Source of the DNA: Candidatus Parvarchaeota archaeon
GTDB lineage: Archaea; Nanobdellota; Nanobdellia; WJKC01
Length of the DNA: 33,991 bases
Reading direction: 5' to 3'
Assembly (NCBI GenBank): GCA_017608505.1
Contig: JAFCFT010000001.1
Location: 69,833 to 103,823 of the forward strand
A program made the translations under genes and the position numbers. Positions 1 to 5,681 of this stretch are shown in pieces; position 1 is the first letter of the stretch; every line of letters begins with the position of its first letter. The notes beneath the pieces were generated by a model that made no database searches, had not been told where the DNA came from, and saw only the letters and a program-made list of their open reading frames with translations.

Positions 1-1132
1 CATAAGCCTCTTTCATTTTTTCAGGGGCGAGTTCTTTACCCTTTGGCTTTATTACAACTTTTATTGGAAGCTTGTATTTCTTTGCAAACTCAAAATCTCT
101 TTGATCGTGAGCAGGCACAGCCATTACTGCACCAGTTCCATAACCCATTATTACATAGTCAGCAATGTAAATCGGGCATTCGTCTCCATTAACAGGATTT
201 ATTGCATAGTGCCCAATGAACATTCCTTTCTTTTCTTTGAAAGATTCTCTTTCAAGCATTGTTTCATGCTTTACTTCCTCGATAAACTTCTTTACACGCT
301 CTTCATATTTTGTTCCTTTAACTAATTCCGTAACTAAAGGATGTTCTGGAGCAATGACCAAATATGTGATGCCAAAAACAGTATCTGGTCTTGTTGTAAA
401 CGTTGTTACTTCTTTGTTTGTATCCTTAATTTTAAATTTAATTATGATACCTTTGCTTTTTCCAATCCAGTTTTTTTGCATGACTAGCACTTTCTCTGGC
501 CAAGTTCCTTTAAGCTGTTTTAAGTCATTTAGCAATTCATCAGCATAAGCGGTTATTTTAATAAACCATTGTTCGAGCATTTTTTGGGTGACAAGAGATT
601 TACATCTCCAACATTTGCCGTTTTCAACTTGCTCATTTGGTAGGGTTGTGTTGCATCCAGGACACCAATTCACAGGAGACTTTTTCCTATAAATTAATCC
701 TTTTTCGTACATTTTAAGAAATATCCATTGGTCCCATTTATAGTACTCTGGAACACATGTAATTATTTCTTTATCCCAGTCGTAACTAAATCCTATGCTT
801 TTTAATTGTGCTTCCATGTCTCTTATGCACTTCATTGTCCATTCTCTTGGATGTGCGCCCCTAAGAATTGCAGCATTTTCTGCAGGCAGTCCAAAAGCAT
901 CAAAACCCATTGGATAAAGCACATTGTATCCATTCATTCTTTTAAATCTCGCTATACAGTCGCCTATTGAGTAATTGCGCATGTGTCCCATGTGAAGCTT
1001 ACCGCTAGGATAAGGGAACATTTCAAGACAATAAAATTTCTTTTTTTTCTTGTCTATTTTTGTCTTGAATATTTTGTTTTCTTCCCACCTTTTCTGCCAC
1101 TTTTTTTCAATGCTTCTAAAATCCATATGCAT
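1..1132 (-). CDS. leuS: Leucyl-tRNA synthetase, bacterial type (3' part outside window)
   Basis: Charges tRNA-Leu in the cytoplasm. I translated the reverse strand from ATG 1132: 377 codons stay open to the window edge. The class Ia signature is [12 protein letters not shown] (HIGH motif HMGH near residues 47-50), followed by the [13 protein letters not shown] segment, a Cys-rich knuckle (WCPGC..., CWRC) and the start of the CP1 editing domain ([27 protein letters not shown]). [17 protein letters not shown] wording is that of bacterial LeuRS, not the archaeal/eukaryotic form, so lateral transfer is inferred. ATG 1126 is an alternative start; AAGG lies about 8 bases before ATG 1132. It is the last gene of a minus-strand operon led by two small genes and the Leu-rich leader. 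Confidence 0.96.
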   Translation of the reverse strand, partial: MHMDFRSIEKKWQKRWEENKIFKTKIDKKKKKFYCLEMFPYPSGKLHMGHMRNYSIGDCIARFKRMNGYNVLYPMGFDAFGLPAENAAILRGAHPREWTMKCIRDMEAQLKSIGFSYDWDKEIITCVPEYYKWDQWIFLKMYEKGLIYRKKSPVNWCPGCNTTLPNEQVENGKCWRCKSLVTQKMLEQWFIKITAYADELLNDLKQLKGTWPEKVLVMQKNWIGKSKGIIIKFKIKDTNKEVTTFTTRPDTVFGITYLVIAPEHPLVTELVKGTKYEERVKKFIEEVKHETMLERESFKEKKGMFIGHYAINPVNGDECPIYIADYVIMGYGTGAVMAVPAHDQRDFEFAKKYKLPIKVVIKPKGKELAPEKMKEAY

Positions 1133-1143
1133 TCACACGCCTT

Positions 1144-1440
1144 CTATATTTTTAATTCTTGCTTCAATATTTCATCCAAGTCTTTTTTAGAGTTTATAAT
1201 TCCTATTTCATCCCTTAATTCAAAATTCAAATAATCTGGATATCTGATTTTGTATGCTTTTTTGTTTTTAAAAAGCAGTCTTATATTGCCTGCTATTACT
1301 TCATAGTATCCACTACTTTTCTTAATGTTTTTGTATATCTCTCTTCTAACTCTCCATTTTTTGAGGGAATTTTCGTTTTCATATATCTTTATGAAAATCT
1401 CTTCGTCTATTGGATGATAATTAATTATTTTGTAGGTCAT
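1144..1440 (-). CDS. Small hypothetical protein in leuS operon
   Basis: 98 residues, not recognised. It is basic, without signal peptide or membrane segment, and predicted alpha/beta; the middle holds a run of Lys/Arg and aromatic residues (KKWRVRREIYKN) and the C-terminus is acidic/amphipathic (KKDLDEILKQELKI). Its ATG overlaps the stop of the preceding gene as TAATG, which implies translational coupling, and only 11 bases separate it from leuS. Position says co-expression with LeuRS; no function can be assigned. Confidence 0.75.
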   Translation of the reverse strand: MTYKIINYHPIDEEIFIKIYENENSLKKWRVRREIYKNIKKSSGYYEVIAGNIRLLFKNKKAYKIRYPDYLNFELRDEIGIINSKKDLDEILKQELKI

Positions 1441-1754
1441 TATTGATGCCCCCAGGTTCTCATTTTTTTAATAATGCCTTCTAAATATTCTTTATTATCT
1501 GTGAATGGTATTTTAATTTTGTTGTTTCTTTCCCAAAAATATGTAGGGTCTTTATCAATGCATCTGAATTCAATGTAAGCACCAATAGTTCTTGCTTCGA
1601 TTCTCGGCATATTTTTCATTCTTATGATGCCTTCATAATTGCAATTTTTATTATAGCAGTTTATTATGTCTGCAACCATTTCTTTTACGTTTTCATAAAC
1701 TTTTATCCAATTTCTGATTTTATATTCAGTTCCGTAATTGGCAATAGCTGTCAT
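1440..1754 (-). CDS. Small hypothetical protein, first gene of leuS operon
   Basis: 104 residues from ATG 1754, beginning MTAIANYGTEYKIRNW. I chose this start because a full Shine-Dalgarno GGAGGTGA (1760-1767) lies 5 bases upstream; a longer TTG reading at 1769 would run through that site. Soluble, mixed charge, with two Cys close together (INCYNKNCNYEG) and a later FRCIDKD; no family recognised. The strong ribosome-binding site is unusual in this window, where most genes look leaderless, and can be closed by a predicted hairpin formed with the Leu-leader region. Followed by a TAATG-coupled small gene and leuS. Confidence 0.8.
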   Translation of the reverse strand: MTAIANYGTEYKIRNWIKVYENVKEMVADIINCYNKNCNYEGIIRMKNMPRIEARTIGAYIEFRCIDKDPTYFWERNNKIKIPFTDNKEYLEGIIKKMRTWGHQ

Positions 1755-1757
1755 TAA

Positions 1758-1797
1758 CTTCACCTCCAAAATTTTTAAAGAATTTTTAGAAGTGAAG
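1758..1797 (-). promoter_or_regulatory. Predicted Shine-Dalgarno sequestering hairpin of leuS leader
   Basis: On the minus strand CTTCACTTC (1797-1789) can pair with GAGGTGAAG (1766-1758): 9 pairs including one G-U, with a 22-base A/T-rich loop. The second arm is the Shine-Dalgarno of the first structural gene. The first arm shares five bases (1793-1797) with the 3' arm of the upstream hairpin 1793-1841, so the two structures exclude each other. Pairing was done by eye; no energies were computed. Confidence 0.6.
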
Positions 1798-1841
1798 CTA
1801 GTGAAATCATTGCAACAAGCGCAACAACAACACTAGCTTCA
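1793..1841 (-). promoter_or_regulatory. Leader hairpin 1 (anti-sequestering) of leuS operon
   Basis: An 11-base perfect inverted repeat, TGAAGCTAGTG (1841-1831) with CACTAGCTTCA (1803-1793), separated by 27 bases. The first arm lies inside the first four codons of the Leu-rich leader ORF and the second arm lies just after its stop codon. A ribosome sitting on the leader would therefore break this hairpin and release the second arm to pair with the Shine-Dalgarno region. Confidence 0.6.
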
Positions 1842-1842
1842 T
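1807..1842 (-). CDS. Leucine-rich leader peptide MKLVLLLRLLQ
   Basis: ATG 1842 opens 11 codons ending in TGA: M-K-L-V-L-L-L-R-L-L-Q. Six residues are Leu, five of them by TTG and one by CTA, whereas neighbouring genes mostly use CTT and TTA. A TATA element lies about 30 bases upstream, so the ORF would start at or within a few bases of the mRNA 5' end (leaderless). It precedes the operon that ends in leuS. The length (11 codons), the MK start and the TGA stop match the Phe-rich leader ahead of pheA. Inference: a regulatory peptide sensing charged tRNA-Leu. A 27-residue hydrophobic reading in another frame (TTG 1858) overlaps it and is the main alternative. Confidence 0.65.
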   Translation of the reverse strand: MKLVLLLRLLQ

Positions 1843-1865
1843 TAGATATTAAAAACAAAAGAATG

Positions 1866-2259
1866 TCATTTATAAGCTTTTTGCGTCTTTGTTTTTTTAA
1901 CTTTTACTAAAAAATAAATTCCGCCTATTATTATGAAAATTCTTGATGGCATTATAATATTCATTGGTCTTAAGAATCCTCCGATCATCATTGCTGATTG
2001 AAATTAACAGCGCCACTTCTTTTTTCTTTTTAGGAGCAAAAGTCATTATTGCTCCTGTAGTTAGGAACATGACTGAAGTAAAATGCAACTGCCAATAATA
2101 TGCTTCTGGCGCAAACATCAATAAAATTAATGTAAATGCATTTATTGCAAAAAAGCCAGCTATTCCTATTGACAGCGCATTTTTTTTGGCAAACTTCTTA
2201 GCAATCAACACAAATAATATAAAAAGACTGCTTAGAAGCAACGCATTAACATAATCCAT
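1866..2259 (-). pseudogene. Four-helix membrane protein with a frameshift
   Basis: From ATG 2259 the frame reads three membrane segments (residues about 5-20, 28-48, 57-73), then APKKKKEVALLISIS and a charged, unlikely tail ending at 1897. One frame over, from about 1998 down to a TGA at 1866, the sequence reads MMIGGFLRPMNIIMP followed by a fourth membrane helix and a basic tail. Joining the frames gives a coherent protein of about 130 residues, so a single extra or missing base near 1995-2000 is inferred. It may be a real mutation or a sequence error. The family is not recognised. It is divergent from the MFS gene with only 36 bases between starts. Confidence 0.6.
1868..1876 (-). promoter_or_regulatory. 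TATA element for leuS leader transcript
   Basis: Minus-strand CTTATAAAT, about 26-30 bases ahead of the leader ATG at 1842, the archaeal spacing for a leaderless transcript. It overlaps the predicted 3' end of the frameshifted membrane-protein gene. Confidence 0.5.
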
Positions 2260-2295
2260 TCAATATTTATATACTCTTTACTCCTTTAATAAATT
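2260..2295. promoter_or_regulatory. Bidirectional promoter
   Basis: 36 bases separate two divergent starts. TTTATATA (about 2267-2274) lies at -25 to the plus-strand ATG 2296; the A/T-rich TTTATTAAA on the minus strand (about 2279-2288) lies at a similar distance from ATG 2259. Both mRNAs would be leaderless. Confidence 0.45.
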
Positions 2296-3492
2296 ATGAG
2301 TTTTGATATTGAGGTCTTTTTTAAGGAGCGCTTTGAGCAGTTTAAAAGAATGGCAGACATATCCATAGTGTTCTTGTTTTTTGGTCTTGGGTGGGGGCTT
2401 GTTCAGCCAATATTCAATATCAGGATTAATGAAGTTACTGGCTCTTTATTCCTTTCAGGCATAATATTTGGGATGTGGGGTTTTGTGCGCTTGTTTACTG
2501 ACATACCTGTTGGAATTCTTAATGACAGGTTTTCAACAAAGAAAATAATTCAAATCACATTCTTAGGCTATGCTGTAATTTCTTTGCTTTATGTGTATGT
2601 GAATACGTTTGCTGAAATTTTTTTCTTAAGGCTTGTGCATAGCATGTTTGGAAGTCTTTTGTGGATTAGCACTTGGACTTACACAAGGCGCTTAAGCAAA
2701 GGGGACCATGGAAGCGAGCGCGTAAGTATCTGGATGAGTGTTCTTAATGTTCCTTATATAATAGGTCCTCTTATTGGCGGTCTAATAATAACTATTTTTG
2801 ATTGGAAGCTTGTTTTTTACTTGCTTTCTTTATTCATGTTCTTAAGCTTTTTATATGCGAGCTTTAAACTTAAGAGCCGACGCATAAGGATTAAAATAAA
2901 ATTTGACTTAACTACAGAACTCAGGCATTTTTATAAACATAGGGGGACTGCTGTCCGAGTCACTATCTTAACAATTCTTTTTTTCATAATTACTGGAATT
3001 TACGGCTCATACATACCGCTATTTATGCAGTCTAGGGGTTTTAACATCGAACAAATAAGCATTGTGCTTGGACTTGCGACATCAGTGCCATATCTTATAT
3101 TTTGCATGCCTGCTGGTTTATTAGGCGACAAGTATGGAAAAAGATGGCCTTTGTTTTTTGGGCTTATCACTTCTGGAATAAGCCTTTCATTAGCATTTGG
3201 CATTAGGTCTTTGTTTGACATGCTGCTTTTAACATTTACTGCATATGCAGGTTTTGCCTTTATAAGCGTCAGCTTAAACTCAAAAGTCACTGATCTTTTG
3301 CCAAAGAGAGAGGCAGGCAGTTTTACAGGAATATATGAAGTGATGAAAGACGTGGGCATTATGATTGGACCTGTATTTGGAGGTTATTTGACTCAAACAA
3401 TCGGCTTTGTAAACACTTTTATGCTTGCAGGATATTTAAGCATAATTTCAAGTCTTTTGCTAGTCAAGAAGTTGATTATAGCGAAACCTTAA
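2296..3492 (+). CDS. Major facilitator superfamily transporter
   Basis: 398 residues with 12 predicted membrane helices in two halves, the usual MFS length. Motif A occurs in both halves between helices 2-3 and 8-9: PVGILNDRFSTKK (71-83) and AGLLGDKYGKR (273-283). The central loop (about 193-218) is basic and cytoplasmic, and an N-terminal cytoplasmic stretch of about 20 residues precedes helix 1. The second half keeps G-P and P-rich helix breakers (IGPVFGGYL). It is a secondary transporter or exporter in the cytoplasmic membrane; the substrate cannot be read from sequence. A TATA-like TTTATATA at -25 supports the chosen start. Confidence 0.9.
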   Translation: MSFDIEVFFKERFEQFKRMADISIVFLFFGLGWGLVQPIFNIRINEVTGSLFLSGIIFGMWGFVRLFTDIPVGILNDRFSTKKIIQITFLGYAVISLLYVYVNTFAEIFFLRLVHSMFGSLLWISTWTYTRRLSKGDHGSERVSIWMSVLNVPYIIGPLIGGLIITIFDWKLVFYLLSLFMFLSFLYASFKLKSRRIRIKIKFDLTTELRHFYKHRGTAVRVTILTILFFIITGIYGSYIPLFMQSRGFNIEQISIVLGLATSVPYLIFCMPAGLLGDKYGKRWPLFFGLITSGISLSLAFGIRSLFDMLLLTFTAYAGFAFISVSLNSKVTDLLPKREAGSFTGIYEVMKDVGIMIGPVFGGYLTQTIGFVNTFMLAGYLSIISSLLLVKKLIIAKP

Positions 3493-3518
3493 AAAATATA
3501 ATATAATATATCTCTTAT

Positions 3519-3593
3519 GGGCCCGTGGCGTAGTCTGGATAGCGCGACTGGCTTCTAACCAGTAGGTCGGGGGTTCGAATCCCTCCGGGCCCG
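3519..3593 (+). tRNA. tRNA-Arg (UCU)
   Basis: Acceptor GGGCCCG (3519-3525) pairs with CGGGCCC (3586-3592), discriminator G. Anticodon stem ACTGG/CCAGT encloses CTTCTAA, anticodon TCT. T-arm GGGGG-TTCGAAT-CCCTC. No intron and no encoded CCA. A run of TATA-like sequence (3495-3510) lies just upstream. Confidence 0.96.
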
Positions 3594-3631
3594 CGTAAAA
3601 TATTTATAGTACCTTTTCCATAAACAGCTTC

Positions 3632-3964
3632 ATGTTTAAAGAAGAGTACTCATTTTGGAAAGATGTTGCAAACGAACTTGGATTAAAACTTGAAAGCTTA
3701 GAACCAAATCCAAGAATGATGCCTTGGTTTAAAGCAGACAAAGAGTATTTTACAATAATGATGTGGTCAGGAATAATGTATCGAAAAATTTCAATAAAAT
3801 TTAAAGATCCAATTCCTCAAGACGCATTAAAAAATTTGAATTTTTACACATATGTTATTGATCAAAACAATTTAGTCCATTATATTACAAGATATGTGAA
3901 AGACAAGCAAGAGGCAATTAAATTTTGCCGAGAAACTTGTACAATAATGTCTGCTGGGTTTTAA
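3632..3964 (+). CDS. Small hypothetical protein
   Basis: 110 residues, soluble and aromatic-rich (SFWKDVANELGLKL at the N-terminus, FTIMMWSGIMYRKISIKF mid-protein, two Cys near the C-terminus in FCRETC). No family recognised. ATTTATAG about 28 bases upstream supports a leaderless start. The 3' end overlaps the convergent nreA gene by 47 bases, which is unusual; the restored C-terminus of NreA is convincing, so the overlap appears real. Confidence 0.65.
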   Translation: MFKEEYSFWKDVANELGLKLESLEPNPRMMPWFKADKEYFTIMMWSGIMYRKISIKFKDPIPQDALKNLNFYTYVIDQNNLVHYITRYVKDKQEAIKFCRETCTIMSAGF

Positions 3965-5137
3965 GCAACCTGCTTTTGCGCAAGTCAAAATTTGTAAGCC
4001 TTTGGATGTATGTTTTTGCGCTGTTTAGACTTGCAAAGGTCTTAACATTTTTTAGAGCGTTTGTCATTGCTTGTCTTACAACCCAGACTCCTAAAGGCAT
4101 GTAATACTCTGGTGTGACTTCGCGTATTGCTAAGACGCTTGCCTGCATTTTGTTCTTAAATAAATGCTCTGTGATTGGGAAGCGCGCTGCATAATATCCT
4201 CCGCCGCAATTGATGCGTAATTTTTACGGCCCTGAAAGCCTTCAAAATCAGTAACTACATTTGTGCTGACTTCTGAATAAACTGCGCCAGGATTCCAAAC
4301 TTCAAACAATTCAAAGCTCCAAGGTTGAGGCATCATAAGCACAGTGAAGTAATTCCCCAAGTAATGTCCTCTAAAAACCATGTATTTGTCAATTAGCTCG
4401 AAATTCCTAATAGACTTTAAATGGGCCTTGCTTAGCGCATCATCAGTTGCAGTAATTGCCCACCTTGTTGGCACAAGCTTTCTATTTTTTCCTATGCCTA
4501 ATGCGCCTGCTGATAGAAGTTTGCTAATATTAAATACATCAATTTTTTTGCTGTATAAATAACTCATTGCTTCAACTGCCTTAAAGTCAGTATCGTAATA
4601 CACCCTTTTAACTGGATTTCTTATTCTTGGATTATCATCTAAATTAATTTTTTCAATTTCTCCTGAAGGGCCCATTGGCAATGCGTGCTGTGTAAAGTGC
4701 ACTTTTAAAACAGGTTTTTTCTTTAATGATACATCAACGCTTAAAGGCTTGCTTGACAATGCAACTTCTTTTATTATTTCATCAAAACGTTCGTTTACTT
4801 TTACTATGGTTTTTTTTCGAGAATTAATGAGCGACTGGCGCAGGCTCATAATTTTGCTGATTCCAAATTTATTTGCAACCCAATAAGAAGGGTTGTCCTG
4901 CAAGTGCGCGTTTTCAATGCTGACTGAACTTAAAACTCCTGCATAGACTTTTGGATAATTGTGCCAGCCAACAAAGATAGATGGCGCCTTTGATTTGAAT
5001 TCTTTTTTAAGCTTGTAATCTATTTTTACTTTGTGTGTTAGGCGCTCAATAATTGGACAGCGCAAAAGCCCGCAAAAAAGCCTTCCTTTGCATCTAATGC
5101 ATAAAGAATCCTTTATTGGCGCGCTTACCATGTTCAT
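3918..5137 (-). CDS. nreA: NreA-like DNA repair protein, PCNA-interacting, frameshifted
   Basis: Archaeal NreA family (DNA-damage response, binds PCNA). The frame from ATG 5137 gives about 310 residues: an N-terminal zinc knuckle (CIRCKGRLFCGLLRC, Cys 13, 16, 22, 27), SIFVGWHNYPKVYAG, and LLSAGALGIGKNRKLVPTRWAITATDD, all family hallmarks. Near 4201-4208 the frame breaks. One frame over, GGGYYAARFPITEHLFKNK continues into MQASVLAIREVTPEYYMPLGVW, the conserved NreA C-terminus, and ends with QTLLYKFLGKI, a PIP box (Q-x-x-L-x-x-F-L). A single missing base in GCGGCGGAGG explains this. The restored length, about 405 residues, is normal for the family. TATA-like ATATATTTAAAT lies upstream of ATG 5137. 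Confidence 0.88.
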
Positions 5138-5239
5138 TTAATTTCTTGCAACAAATTTAAATATATTGAATGAATCTGTCCTTTTAAATACGGAAACATT
5201 TATAAAAGAATTGGAGAGTACCAAGTATTGTGATTTGAC

Positions 5240-5374
5240 ATGAATCAAGATGTGCCCTGGGATTTAATGATAGAACCTGAAGAATATGATGAAGATGAAG
5301 AGGAAGAAGAATACTATGAGATAGACGAAGATGACGAAGAAACAAAAAAGACAATTGATTCTTACATTGGATAA
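5240..5374 (+). CDS. 44-residue very acidic protein
   Basis: ATG 5240 to TAA 5374: starts MNQDVPWDLM, then a run in which 21 of the 44 residues are Asp or Glu, and ends TKKTIDSYIG. TTTATAAA about 30-38 bases upstream supports transcription, and the gene lies between divergent nreA and tRNA-Trp. No family recognised; the composition suggests a disordered, polyanionic, possibly DNA- or RNA-mimicking or regulatory peptide, but that is a guess. Confidence 0.55.
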   Translation: MNQDVPWDLMIEPEEYDEDEEEEEYYEIDEDDEETKKTIDSYIG

Positions 5375-5390
5375 TTATTTAAATAAAATT
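5374..5390 (+). promoter_or_regulatory. TATA element of tRNA-Trp
   Basis: TTATTTAAATAAAATTA centred about 27 bases ahead of the first tRNA base at 5409. Confidence 0.5.
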
Positions 5391-5435
5391 ATGATAATAT
5401 TTTTTTGTGGGGTCGTAGTCTAGCCAGGTTAGGAC

Positions 5436-5460
5436 AAACTTAATATGCTAAGTTCCTAAA
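5436..5460 (+). other. tRNA-Trp intron 1 (position 25/26)
   Basis: 25 bases. A textbook bulge-helix-bulge is visible: outer pairs GGT/GCC, central helix TAGG (5430-5433)/CCTA (5455-5458), bulges ACA (5434-5436) and AAG (5459-5461), inner helix AACTTA/TAAGTT. Cutting after the second base of each bulge joins C25 directly to G26, exactly the mature tRNA. Confidence 0.85.
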
Positions 5461-5472
5461 GGCCGGCTCCAG

Positions 5473-5519
5473 ACTACACGCCGTGGAGCGCTGAGAGCAA
5501 GTGCTCAATGATTGGCGAA
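5473..5519 (+). other. tRNA-Trp intron 2 (canonical 37/38)
   Basis: 47 bases at the canonical anticodon-loop site. Central helix CTCC with GGCG has one mismatch, with bulges AG|A and AA|A beside the anticodon stem. The intron contains a small GAGC-AAGT-GCTC hairpin (5495-5506). Confidence 0.75.
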
Positions 5520-5540
5520 ACCGGCTGACCGGGGTTCGAA

Positions 5541-5563
5541 TGCGCGGATTTCGCGTTCGAGGG
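5541..5563 (+). other. tRNA-Trp intron 3 (T-loop, 59/60)
   Basis: 23 bases inside the T-loop. The T-stem is the outer helix; TTCG (5535-5538) pairs with CGAG (5558-5561), and cuts AA|T and GG|T restore the standard loop TTCGAAT. A competing continuous helix CGAATGCG/CGCGTTCG (one G-U) means the bulge is relaxed rather than strict. Confidence 0.75.
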
Positions 5564-5592
5564 TCCTCGCGACCCCACGTACATACAAAAAT

Positions 5593-5609
5593 GTCTAGTA
5601 GACTTTTTT
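5593..5609 (+). terminator. Terminator after tRNA-Trp
   Basis: Small palindrome GTCTA-G-TAGAC followed directly by six T residues (5604-5609), 16 bases after the tRNA end. Confidence 0.4.
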
Positions 5610-5681
5610 ATTCACTCTTGCAAAATACTAAATTGAAAAATGAAAAGCTTTTTAAATAACATTTGCAGGAAAAATCGTATA

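Larger units (their letters stand above)
5409..5577 (+). tRNA. tRNA-Trp (CCA) interrupted by three introns
   Basis: Acceptor GGGGTCG (5409-5415) pairs with CGACCCC (5570-5576), discriminator A. D-stem GTCT/GGAC, anticodon stem GCCGG (5462-5466)/CCGGC (5521-5525) with loop CTCCAGA, and T-stem CGGGG (5530-5534)/CCTCG (5565-5569) with loop TTCGAAT, form a complete 74-base tRNA once 25, 47 and 23 bases are removed. Introns lie after positions 25, 37 and 59. All stems then pair without mismatch (one G-U in the T-stem). No CCA is encoded. Confidence 0.9.

Noticed and set aside
1144..1754. Toxin-antitoxin pair
   Set aside because: Coupled small genes, but no toxin or antitoxin fold is recognisable and they lie inside an aminoacyl-tRNA synthetase operon.
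1777..1858. 27-residue hydrophobic reading from TTG 1858 overlapping the Leu leader in another frame
   Set aside because: It needs a TTG start, and the TATA spacing favours the ATG at 1842. I keep it only as the main alternative to the leader peptide.
4195..4215. Programmed frameshift in nreA
   Set aside because: No slippery heptamer or downstream stimulatory structure is visible, and homologues are encoded in one frame.
5473..5519. Box C/D guide RNA inside the canonical tRNA-Trp intron, as in haloarchaea
   Set aside because: CTGA and ATGATT strings occur, but there is no proper C box and the second CTGA lies in the 3' exon, so a C/D fold is not supported.
5409..5577. Split or permuted tRNA
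   Set aside because: All parts are present in the normal order on one strand and splice to a complete tRNA.
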